Below, piece after piece: positions 44,950-56,150 of a stretch of 64,000 nt of DNA; positions within the stretch are counted from its first letter, which is position 1, and each line of letters begins with the position of its first letter. Source of the DNA: Ischnura elegans (taxonomy: Eukaryota > Arthropoda > Insecta > Odonata > Coenagrionidae). The notes beneath the pieces were generated by a model. The model was not told the origin of the DNA and made no database searches. It was given only the letters and a program-made list of their open reading frames with translations. The stretch covers positions 82,046,866 through 82,110,865 of the forward strand of contig NC_060252.1 in NCBI RefSeq assembly GCF_921293095.1, given 5' to 3'. The position numbers were made by a program, and so were the translations under genes.

Positions 44950-45082
44950 ATGAGATGATATAGCTTTCCAGTTTACCTAGAGGCAATTGAAAGTTCTGGT
45001 TAGCAAAAAGTCTGATCTTATACAGAAACTAAGCGGAACTTTCAACCGCCTCTAGATAAAGTTGAAGGCTGTATCATCTTTT
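44950..45082. repeat. Imperfect fold-back, arms about 53 bp
   Basis: Left arm (AGATGATATAGCTTTCC..CTAGAGGCAATTGAAAGTTC) and right arm (reverse complement AGATGATACAGCCTTCA..CTAGAGGCGGTTGAAAGTTC) pair at roughly three quarters of positions, with a loop of about 25 nt. Confidence 0.65.
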
Positions 45083-45635
45083 GATTAGCGTTAAAAATAA
45101 ATTATAAAACCGGACGTAAATATATAGCTGCCTTAATAAAATGTGTGGTTTTCCGGTACGTGCGAATTGACAAAAAATCGTCAGGACAGTAAACAACTAT
45201 GCATCCCAAGATCCCCCTCCCGAAGCAAATGTCTGGCAATGTAGAGGACGAAGAGGCTTCAAATTGAACATAGCAGGAGTTTGATGAGTGGGTATGGAGG
45301 AGAATGGATGAGGAGAAATGGACGGTTAGGAAGAGGAGCGAGAAAGTGATAATCGTGGTGGAAGAGGAAAGAAACCTACATCTATGCAGTACCCCGCAAG
45401 CTGCCTCAACAAGCGTCTGGCGGGTTGGGTTAGGACACTTTCCATTAACCTGTCGGAGATTACAAAAAAAATACAGGCGCGCTTGTGGGAGTTTTGACCG
45501 TTTGACCTAGCATTTATTCGAGGCCTTTATTGTTAGGGGTAAAAAGGAATTTCTGTTCTCATCCGTTCGGATAAATATTCCTCTTGAGAGAACGCAGATT
45601 TCTGCGTTGTGGGATCGAGTCCTTCATTTCCGTTT

Positions 45636-45742
45636 ACTACTGCGTCGGTTGCTGTGGCGATGGCGACAGTTTCGAAGATCTTCGACCGGAAAGAGCTGGC
45701 AGCAGTACTGGCGACAACCAACGCGGTAGTAACCGAAAATGA
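45636..45742. repeat. Imperfect palindrome centred on GAAGATCTTC
   Basis: The outer parts TTACTACTGCGTCGGTTG and (reverse complement) TTACTACCGCGTTGGTTG pair with two changes, and the centre is the perfect palindrome GAAGATCTTC. Confidence 0.6.
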
Positions 45743-45799
45743 AGAATTTCGAATAACTTTCTTATTTTATCTTTTAGGATGTGGATATAGAGCGAGTTT

Positions 45800-48700
45800 A
45801 TAAGATATTCTCTGTGTTGCTCTGAAAACAATCAGTTCTCAATTGCTCGAGTAACCTATAACGCAGCCTCTCCGCTTGCAGCTACCAGCTAATTTGCGCT
45901 AACAAGAATTTATACTGTAATTCTCACGACAATATCTCATTACCTCTTGTCTGAACAATCGGAAATCAGTCATATCCCTTCTTATTTATCTCATTTAGGA
46001 GAAATAAATCGAAAGAGATGAAATTTATTCGTAAATATACCCGTTACAAATTTATACTATATTATTACCAACACCTACGATGCATTAGCAAAAGACAGGA
46101 GATATTTTCTGAAAATGAATAAAATCGATAGGAAGAAGATGCTTTGCAGCCGCAGAGAGTATATGGTTTTATGAAAACGTACCTAGAAGAGAGAAAATGG
46201 ATGGGAATGGTCATCCATGAGTACAATTATGCTTGCAAATCTATTTTATTAATATATTTTCTTATTAATATACTTAGGGGACAATGTGGATTTCTTCCAT
46301 TACTCATTTGAAGCATTTTTTTTCGAAACATCACATAGCGAGCAATAATCCAATAACCAACTCCTGTTCGAACGCACACCTCACCGCTTTTATCAAAGAC
46401 TCAATAATGGTCTGCATTTATATACGAATTCGAATTGATTCGATCAACCAATGCCACCGAAGTTAAATTAGCAGTTAACCAGAAATAGAAATGCCTCTTC
46501 CATTCGAGGAAACGTAAGTATCCACCGTGGATAGCAACACACCCATTATACATGATTAATGAGTTATTCACAAGATTTTCTTACGTGGCCGGAATTTTAA
46601 GCACGATTAGCTCATGCGCGCTTACCCATTCAGCTTAATATACAGAGAGAATACGAGATGTGAATTCCAACGAGATAAAACTTCCATTATTCCAATTCAT
46701 CCAATTATACGAATATAGCCTCGATATTACTCACAGTTAATTTTTCCCATTAAGGTTTACTGTTACTGGAAAACTTGCGAAGAACACTCGATAGAAGAAC
46801 AAATCAACACACAATTGTCTTACAACAATCATACCCGTGAGAATTTACTTGGATTATTTGTAGTAATCTGAGGCTCCGCAGACGAAAGAAAAGCGCAATG
46901 TAACAAATTGCGAACATATAGGGCAAGGAAGATATTTATAAGCGTTCTGCGTGAGAGAATTTTAACTAGCTCTCTATAGACGCTTATCCTTTACCCAACC
47001 TCCAAGACGTATACAAAGATAGAAGAGAAATGGTTGAGTAGGAATTCTCAATCTCGAGCTAAAATAAATATTGCATGAAACCAGAATTAAAATCGCATAA
47101 TAAATACCTTGACGTTAATTACATGAAATAAGCCTTCATATTACGTGTTTTGATAATAAGTAGTATATACCAAGGGTAATGTCTCTTTTAAAACAAAAAC
47201 AATTGAGAAATGTATAAAACAAAGTTTTAAAATATTGTTTTACTGAAAGTCTTTACCGTCCCCACACCCATTACAGAATAATAAATGAAAAGCTAATAGA
47301 TTTTTCTCAAAAGTGTGAAATTTTATGAGTTAACATAGGATTTAAATCAATTTCACAATGACTATTGCATCAGGAAAGACGTTTACAATTTTCCATCGGA
47401 AATGGAACGTAGAATTCACAAAAAAATCAACCAAGTGGCATATTTTGTAGCAAATACATCATAAATAAACTAATGACAAATATCTAATTAAACTCACAAT
47501 CATACTTTCCTATTAACACTATACAGTGATATGAAATGAATCGGAAATCATTATTCGCAACTTCCTGAGATTCCTCCATCGGAAAAGACATTATCACTGC
47601 ATAACACCTAGTATTGTACTTTAGAGTTTAACCCCCACAAAAATGTGTTTAAAGATATGTTGTACAATTAAAAAAGTGGATTCAAGCAAGATCCTCTGAG
47701 CATCATAAATTAATTTATGTGTGCTCAACTCGTCCACCACATGTGTTTACATTAAAAAATTAAACCATCAAGAAATTTATTTCACCAAAACCTTATTTCC
47801 TCATCCCAATATCGTAAGTAACGACACTAAGGAGAAAAGTACTAATTTAGTGGCGTAAAATAAAGGATGCTATTGTTCAAGCTGTTTGACTCTGACGGAG
47901 GACAGTATTCACAAATCAACAAAAATGGCTACTTTCCGTCAATCCTGGCGGAAGCTAAATATTACTGGTTTTTATGAGTACGCCACGTCGCTATTTTTAG
48001 TCGATCTTATGACCGATATGAAGCAAGAGTTTTTTATTTCCTTGATTGCATCCGATGTTTGAGTGGACTAAAACGTTTATCTTGTATCGAAGTTGTTTTC
48101 CTATCTTTCAATTATTGGATGCCTCTCAATTGCTCAAACCGCGTGAAGACTTTCGATGGAGATAAAATGTGGAATACATACGATTGATTCGATGAGATTA
48201 AAACATGGAAGAGGGCTATGTGCAAAATAATTAAACCTAAGACAATCAAGGTCGTAAATTCGCAAGCAAAACTCTCTTTTTACGCGACGATACCACATTT
48301 AGTATTTAGTATGTATTTATGTGAGAGAAAATTGAGGAAACTTAATGGCTGTTTGGTAGCAAGGAAATAAATTATTTTTTTTGTAGTTATTTGCGGATGA
48401 AGTAAACTCAAAGATTATGCTAAATCAATTTCATTAATATGGCATTTGCATAGTTTCTCACACTGATCCCATTAATTTCAGGTTTAATATCTGTCAAGAA
48501 GTGGCAACGTGGGAAAAATTAAAAGGAAGAGCTAACTTGTAATGATAGTGAACATGTATGATGCTGTAATGCATATGGATGCATTAAAATTTCAAGATTC
48601 ACTCTTCAAATTGTACATCACCAATTGACGATAAAAAATTGGGCTTAGCAGTCTAACTTTTACGAAAATTCCACTTGAAAATTTGAATCTACATATGGAC

Positions 48701-49160
48701 TAGAAGGGTACCTAAGTGATATTGTTTTGGCAGAGGAAAAGTGTTGATTATTGCCAGAATGTTATGTCTACGGCCAGAATATATGTCTTCACTTTAAAAT
48801 AACAGATTAAAATCGTTGAGGCAATGGAATATTTGAAAAAGTAAAACGCAAGCACGTCCCTGTACTTATTTGTGAGTTATGAGTAATGACATTAATGAGT
48901 AAATGAGTAACAAAAGCAAATGTATGCTGTAATTGTAGTCAAATCACGTTACATTAATGAAAATGGCGATATGGTGGTTCATAAAGCCTTGCAAAACCTT
49001 AGTTAAAAATTAATAACCATTTTAGTGTCCACAGTATGCTATTAAAGATATTTTTATTGGTGAAAATAGATTTGCATGAAGCATTTTGGGAATCATCGCC
49101 CATGGACTTCTGAAATTCCTTCTCCGATTATTAGTATGGCCCCTTACCTATGATTTCAAC
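45800..49160. other. Intron-like, AT-rich, no gene recognised
   Basis: I found no coding exon, RNA gene or complete repeat. The segment at about 48840-48990 has a diverged partner at about 50090-50190 (GCACGTC, GAGTAA..AAAGCAAATG, ATGCTGTA). Confidence 0.4.
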
Positions 49161-49254
49161 TATAAATTCTCTTCTTCTACATTCCTAGAATAACTGGAAA
49201 GGTAGCGGAAGAGAATTTAACGAGCAATCCCTTACAAAGCTTCTGACATCCTCT

Positions 49255-49545
49255 CCCTGCTTAGTACTCAAATACTTAGTTCTTAGTTCATTTAAACCCT
49301 CCTGTTTATTACGTATTCCCTAAAACGTTGCCTTTTCTCGTCCAATATGTCCAGTACTTCGTCATTCCTCTTTATTTCCGCCAACTCCACCATCTCGAAT
49401 ATTTTCATCACCTAAATCTTGAACGCCTGCAGTCTATTCTCGTCCGCGCTTCTGAGTATCCACGTTTTCAGAACAGTTAAGCGCTAAACTCCAGGTCATA
49501 CTCCTCACTAGTTTTTTTGCATAAATATCCTCTCATTCCACATAA
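49255..49545 (-). pseudogene. Decayed non-LTR retrotransposon RT C-terminal remnant
   Basis: Read leftwards it gives LKTWILRSADENRLQAFKI, a stop, then IFEMVELAEIKRNDEVLDIL and DEKRQRFREY. This matches the ETWTLR.AD..RL.AFE...RM......NEEVL pattern of insect LINEs. Distinct from the family at 17937. Confidence 0.6.
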
Positions 49546-52119
49546 TATTCTATCTTATTCTTCTTTTTTAAAAAAAATTACGCGGGAAATATTTGTTTTG
49601 AGTTGTTAAGTCGCGCTGGAAACTCCTGAAAACTTTCTCTGAAATAGTAATGGATTATACGTGGATAAAGAGGAAACTCGGACGCCCTTTTATGGGCAAG
49701 GACGTAAACGAACGGAATGCTTGTTTAGGAGGGCACGGATAGAAGCGAGGCACGAGATAATTGGCACAATGCGGAAGGGGAAGAGACGATCAGGAACACG
49801 GAGGAGGGTTCATTAAGGAAAAGGAATTGGACGGCTATGGGATGCTAAGCAATTCAGCTTTCCTATTGTTTCCCCGACTCTGCTTCAATTCCTCAGGGCA
49901 GCGGACCAGATGGAACAAGCAATAGGAAAGGAGGAAAGGATTAAAACCAACACCAGATATTATCCTTGGGTAAAAGTCAAGTTTGATACTTGGAAAAAGC
50001 AGAGGAAAATTGTTGCTTACAGTTGAAATGTAAAGAATCCAGGACAAAAAGGGTAAACAGTTCGTTATGCAAGGAATTAATACGATATTTATAAAACTGA
50101 GGCACGTCACCGTAATTATTTGTCGAGTAAAAAGCAAATGCATGCTGTATCTCCAATCAAATGACGTTAGTTAAATGGAAATGGGGCTACAGTCGACTCA
50201 GAGTATACGAAAAAGAATTAGGTACGTATCTAAAAACTTTACTCCTCGAAATGATCACATTATGCACTTTCCCAGTGATTCAACTCTGAGGTTGTCTTGG
50301 AATTATGAAAGTACAGTTCCATACTAAGACTTGTTAAGTTTTTTTGAAAGAAGACTTTTGTGAAGAATCATTACCTGTAACTTCTTATTTAGAGGATTCG
50401 AGGTCTCGGCTTGAACCAGGATCCACAAGTAAGCATCTATAATTACTGTGATAACGAATAATAAATTCTGACATTGGTATTGTATTGGTATCAATATGGA
50501 AATAGAACTCATTAATTAACTTAACGTGCTGGAAAGATTTCCTCTCAATTTTAAAATGTGCATATTTTTTTCTTCAATTTGGTATAGGCTAATTTTCTAC
50601 GAAGTAAATATTAGTATGGTTTAGCGCACCATATTTATTTCATTTATAGCTTGCATCCTTTTATAGAGGCAATATCTACTTCCTTGGAAAAATCCTCCGT
50701 TGCATTCCCTGATCTAAACGGAAATTATATCATATCCAATTCTGACACATGACTTCTCCCATAGCATGATTTTAACTTTACCATGGAAGGATCAACGTAT
50801 AGGCTGACCGAAATTATAGGAATAAATCCATTGAATGTACGAAGTTCTACTCTTCAATGTCTTACAAACGATTGTAATTTAATATCGTTAAGTGCAGAAA
50901 ATTTTCCGCACTTATTTAAAATATGTTTGAAATAAGTATCTCTCTTATTTTAGGATAAAACCTTATCTCGGGAAGATAAGTTTCGAATGTAATTTTGGGT
51001 CATTAAGTAAGCCTCTCAGGAATATAATTAATTTGAAAAACAATTCTCTTTCCTTCCCATCATTGCTGAAGGAAATTAATTATACCCGCCTTTTTCCTGA
51101 TCACGTTGTATCAATAAAGACGTAAGTTCAATTGCGATCGAAAATGAGATACTGATGGAAGCCCATTTTAAAATTAAAATGTGACGGTTAACGCGTAATG
51201 ATACCTTCAATGTCAGCCTCAAAATGTCAGTCTCGTAATATAGCTATTCATTTTATCATATATTGCGTCTGAGATGACTCTCCACTTGATCGTTTCTTAT
51301 TTAAAATATAAGGAAGGAAGATATAAGATAAGCGATGTTAATTAGCTCTTCCGTCGCAATAAACGATTTAACAACGAAAGATATCAACTATGGAAAAGAG
51401 CCTCACAAATTAGCCTGACAGATGGAATTTCTCGGTTCACACGCGACACAGTTTTAGTTTGCCAATTTGAGGACCTATTAGGCATACTGTACAGGTTTGC
51501 ACCTACTATTACATCACTCGGGTAGTATTACAAATATGATTCAGGCGTTTCCAAACTTGGAATTGCGATGTAACTCTCTTCAATATTATCTATAAGGTTT
51601 ATTATTCTCGTTATCCTCCCGTAATTACCGAAATTTTAAATCTCGTCTCAATTTCATGTATCTTTATCTCATATTATCAGTATAATTTGCATTTCATCAT
51701 GAATAACAACAGAATCTCATATCTATCCATTTGTGGGACGTCAATAGGCATACATGGCTGTTAAAATGCATCAAAGAATACTATTTGAAGATGAAAATCC
51801 ATTTTATTATATCCCTATTAGTTTAAATTTCTTCGCGGAAAAATAGTTAAATATTTACAAGAGTTCTGAGGTCGGATTAAAAATTTCATACAATAATTAT
51901 CCCAGCCTCAACGTATGGGAACTTGAGCTTATAAATTTTGCAGCGGTAAGGGAGAAGACGAAAGTGAATATGCTCTTAGAATAATTTTCATGGGGAGAGA
52001 GACTACAGAAAACGTTTCGTGGGTGTTTAAAAATATTGTACAACACCGCGTATTTGACGGATACCACCGATACGTAGAAAACAGAAGGTGATTCCACAAT
52101 TGCATTCTGAAGTTGGAGA
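49546..52119. other. Intron-like, no gene recognised
   Basis: AT-rich apart from a GC-richer patch (49640-49830) that has no recognisable product. Confidence 0.4.
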
Positions 52120-52330
52120 TTGGGGAGCGAGATAGCCTAGTGGGTTGAGCGCTTGGCTGCTGATCAATTGGTCAATATATGAGGTTTACACACCTCTGAC
52201 TTAGTATGGAGTGAGCTCTACCCTGACACATCGTAGCCAAACTGCGGGCCGAATCGCTGAATGTGAGAGATGGCCCTAATAATCGTAATCTACTGGGGTA
52301 ACATTTTGCACGCTGACATATGTTGGTTCG
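52120..52330 (+). mobile_element. Putative tRNA-derived SINE (third copy type)
   Basis: GAGATAGCCTAGTGGGTTGAG is a good A box context, followed by GCGCTTGGCTGCTGATCAA and a degraded B box (GAGGTTTACACACC), then a body with CTACCCTGACACATCGTAG. It is decayed. Confidence 0.5.
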
Positions 52331-52599
52331 ATATCCTTAGCATCCCTCACTCAGAGGGTTCATAGCTAAGTTCTTCTTTCTCTCAAAGTTTATACATACA
52401 GTTATGAGCCCGGTGACCAAGTTTACGCTCCGAGTTCCGAGTATCTTCTTCAAATAAAGCCATTCACCGAAAACTGAAATAGCAATTCCGTAAAGAAATT
52501 CTGTAAATGGAAGCAAAAAATTAGTTAGGGCAAAATATAAAGTTCCTCATACAGTAATCACTCTAAAATTTTAAGGTAATGAGAAAGTTTCAACAGATT

Positions 52600-52860
52600 T
52601 TTTATGAGTTGGTGACGTCATTTGAGTTCTGGCTCATTTACTCGTTCAGAGGGAAGCGCAAAATGACGAAAGGTATCGCTTCCAAGAATGTAAACAACAA
52701 CGAATCGCGTATCTCGCATGGAAGGAATTAGTGCCAGATAAGCGGTGACCCACCGCTCGTCGGAATCGCGTGACGTCATCAACTCATCTGCCAAACGGTT
52801 ATAGCCATCAATATTTCGTCGCGAATAGCTAGCAGCAGACGACGGATTGTAAAAGGTAAA
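52600..52860 (-). repeat. Dispersed repeat carrying TGACGTCA sites (reverse copy)
   Basis: Its reverse complement aligns with about 17560-17800. It carries GTGACGTCAT at about 52612 and CGTGACGTCATC at about 52769, plus GTGACCCACCG and TTCGTCGCGAATAG. No coding. Confidence 0.65.
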
Positions 52861-54620
52861 ATTATGATCCCCTTATTTTTCATGTTCTATAAATATCGAT
52901 TTGATGAAAAAATGGCGAACGAGTCGTTTGTAAAAAATATACCTCAACCTCGGCTAAAAGTATGTTCCATTAATATGAGCGCGCACTATACGAAGACAAA
53001 ATGTGATTTTACTTAATGCTGCCTGTTTTTATCTTATCACAACCAAAGTGGAAAGAAGGAATCCAAATACGGTTGCGACTAATTAAACGATTATTTTTTA
53101 TCCACGGAGCAGAAAAGATCGTCAATCATGGCATGTCAAACGTCAAGATAAGAGTTAATCCAAGACGCTCAAACGGACTTCTTCACTATCATAAGAATTG
53201 AGCGGTCAATCTTATCCGTTCAAACGCAGAAATATACTGAAGGAGAGGGAATGTGAGCAATTCCTCAAGATGGCATAATCCATGATCATTTTCTCGCGAC
53301 AATCAGTCATGAAAAATAGATTTTATGTCTACGAAGTATGTGGAAGTTGTAACAAACCATTATAATCGTAGGATGATTATTTATGTATAGCTGATGAATT
53401 GTCCTGCAGAGAAGAAATGTAGGCTAGATTTTTGTTCAGAGTTGAGAGTATAGGCGACTTAGTTTTTCGAAGATCCTCATTTTGCCTTACGTTTAACTTG
53501 ATATCATCAGATGAAATACAATACGCGATGCTATCGGTCATTAATCAATAATGAAGGTGCGTCATTCATTTGCCGATGTTTACGCTAGCACACAATCTCT
53601 TGGTATGAAATGATTATAAAATATATTAATTGGTACGAAGAGTTCTGGAAATTCATCCAACCACTCATATACCTACGTCACAGTGACCTTCATAAAATGG
53701 CACAAATGACAATATTCCCGATTTTACATGTGACATGTTAACCCTCAATGTAAATCCAAACCTTCTATGCATGTTATTCATTTACATCCCCGTGATTTTT
53801 CATACTTTCCAATGGAAAATGCTTAAATCAGTAGAATACCAGGCGGTTTTTTTCCAATGTCCACTCCATCTCTGTTGATTCCTGGTAGCAGGAGTCGGTG
53901 CGAAATGATATTTACTAATTTCCATAGTCAAAAGTTGGAAAATTTTCTACGTAGGCATGTCTTTAACAGATTATATGCAATTTTTATCGGGTAAAAAAAG
54001 CTGAAACACGTATTAAATCTCGATGAACTGATAAATTCATATTTGGAACAGTATTTCGTTCATCCTAAGCAAATATCATATCACTTTGTGTCATTTTACC
54101 TTGCGAATTTTCTTTTCTTTACTAAAATGATTTTTGAATAACTAGACAAGACATTTTTGTTTACATTGGTCCTTAGTAACCACTGTGTAACGATAACTTA
54201 TCCAAGACTATTTGATAAGAAGCACCGCACAATCCACTTGGATGTCTCGAAAATGATTACAAAATATTTTTGGAAAAAAAGTAATTATCTATGTAACTAC
54301 GCTGAAGAAAATTATGGGAAATTTTCAAAACATTTATCTGTATTATCCTCGCCGGTAAACCAAACATGTTTTGCTCAGTTTCAGAGTTCATCATTAATGT
54401 ATCAAAAACAGGAACTTGGCTTACTTGCTGTTTTTATAACAAAACAGAACGAGGGAGAGGAATCAAAACGAAGGATATGCGCTCGCAACCATAAATCATG
54501 TAATCGCTACCATAATTAGACTGGACTTCATAGCTTGGACAAAACGGCGCTGCGCACAGCTCATTCATTGGAAGGAATACTGCGCAGTGAACTCAGGTAA
54601 CTTATAGTACAGGAACAGGC
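52861..54620. other. Intron-like, no gene recognised
   Basis: An open frame of 120 codons (54157-54519, plus) has no motif and an AT-rich, random-like composition; not supported. Confidence 0.4.
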
Positions 54621-54624
54621 AGAA

Positions 54625-54673
54625 CTTATCGTAATATTTTATATTTCCGCGAAAAGTAAAATATTACGATAAG
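54625..54673. repeat. 17-bp-arm hairpin
   Basis: CTTATCGTAATATTTTA at 54625-54641 is exactly inverted at 54657-54673. Confidence 0.85.
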
Positions 54674-54812
54674 TGATCAACCATAAAAAACCAGATCGGC
54701 TGATTTCCCGACAATATATTTCATGGCTGACGCGAGATCTTAGTTGTTATTGGTGGTATATTTAATTTATTTTTATGTGTAATATTAATTCAAACTACGC
54801 CAAAGAGACGGG

Positions 54813-55095
54813 ACAGGCGATTGGGTACGCATTGTGACATAGTGTGTTGACTTCCCGCCCCGTGGGCCTGGGTTCAAATCTTGGTGGTGGTAGAGATCAC
54901 TGAGAGGTTTCCCGATCCCTGCTAGAGTACTGTATGGAGGGTTACATTTAAAGTACAATGATCCGTCCGTTTGATGCGACGTAAAGCTGTAGTCCCGTGC
55001 CATATTTCGCTTAGAGCAATTTAATAGCGACACCGGATTTCTCTCTACCCACCCATTTCCATTCTTCATATATGGGGCCAACCAACAATTAACCA
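54813..55095 (+). mobile_element. tRNA-derived SINE (fourth type)
   Basis: The head GATTGGGTACGCATTGTGAC with CTTCCCGCCCCGTGGGCC and a good B box GGGTTCAAATC is followed by a 210-bp body ending in an AACCAACTAAC-type tail. The 103-codon open frame on the opposite strand is a shadow of the SINE. Confidence 0.65.
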
Positions 55096-55340
55096 ACTAA
55101 CAAGTATTTAATAGCAAAGCTTGGATTATTATGATGCGGACTAAAGGATGATATATTCCGATAACAGTCTACTTTTATCGAATTGCAAATTTTCGTCGGA
55201 TCTTCGCCAAATTTAGGATTTTAACCTTTCACATTCTAAACAATCCTTGGGGTGAGCAAAAGCGCTGCGACTATAATTAAAATTTGATACGTACCGTAAG
55301 TAATTCTCGATTTTCTGGCCTAGTTTGAAAGTTTTTGACA

Positions 55341-55375
55341 GACGTTTCAAACAAACACTCTTCCATCGCCTTCAG
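55341..55375 (-). ncRNA. Weak hammerhead-like motif
   Basis: On the minus strand CTGAAGG, GCGATGG, then GAAACGTC. The GAAAC-GTC block and CTGAAG box are those of Penelope-type motifs, but no convincing stem II forms, so it is a decayed or non-functional copy. Confidence 0.3.
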
Positions 55376-55981
55376 AGAAGTAGTGATACTCATGTTACAA
55401 AGTAACTTGTTTCATGGAATCGTTAACATGGACATAAATAAGTTTAATCAAGTTCAGCTGTAGTGAAGAAGGCTTTATTTAGTTATTTAATGCATTCCAA
55501 AACAAAACGAGAACAATTACAGATAGGAAGCTCCATAAAAACAAAAAAATAACTAATATTAAGTTAAACATAACCAACAATGAACAAAATAATATTCTAC
55601 AGTATTTACAAATTAATAAAAAAGAATGGTAGAAGTTATAGGATTGTGCGAGGAGTATGGGGAAAATTAGTATGGAGATGGTGTAAGAAGAATGGGGGAT
55701 GAAAAAAGAGAATCAAAATTTGGAACACATTTTGAATAGGAGTTAATGGAAGTCTGAATACAAAAGAGCGTTTAGGGACAGAGAGGCGGGGGGTGAAACA
55801 ATGAAGTAAGTCAGTCGATCTCGTCGTGTGCAAAGGAACACGAAGCAGCAAAAGGGAAAGAAGGTCAGATGTTCTGTATTTGCCGTAAATAATATTTAAG
55901 AAGAGTCTTCGGTCATTGAGGACACGGCGACCAGCTAAAGTTGCAATACCAAGAGAAAAAAAGATTGCAAAACTTTATGCC

Positions 55982-56013
55982 GATGTTTCGGTTTATATGT
56001 AAACCATCTTCAT
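55982..56013 (-). ncRNA. Hammerhead-like motif, left arm
   Basis: On the minus strand ATGAAGA, an extra T, hairpin GGTTTA-CATA-TAAACC, then GAAAC and ATC. Stem II is a perfect 6-bp helix; stem III is minimal. Confidence 0.5.
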
Positions 56014-56094
56014 GGGTTATTTTTGTACAAGGTTGTTTATTGATAGAAACTAAAAACAACCAACATTTAAAACAACCCTGTGCAAAAACAAGCC

Positions 56095-56126
56095 CTGAAG
56101 ATGGTTTACAAATAAACCTAAACGTC
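56095..56126 (+). ncRNA. Hammerhead-like motif, right arm
   Basis: CTGAAGA, an extra T, hairpin GGTTTA-CAAA-TAAACC, then TAAAC and GTC. Stem I can form three G-C pairs (GCC with GGC). The GAAA box has a G-to-T change, likely weakening catalysis. Confidence 0.5.
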
Positions 56127-56150
56127 GGCATAAAACTTTTGCAATCTTTT

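Larger units (their letters stand above)
55961..56150. mobile_element. Imperfect inverted repeat with two hammerhead-like motifs
   Basis: Arms 55961-56032 and about 56075-56150 share AAGATTGCAAAA, TATGCCGA and GTTTACATATAAACC-type sequence in inverted order around a 42-bp spacer rich in AAC. Non-coding. Penelope-type terminal-repeat relic. Confidence 0.7.

Noticed and set aside
54785..55096. 103-codon open frame on the minus strand
   Set aside because: Entirely antisense to a tRNA-derived SINE.
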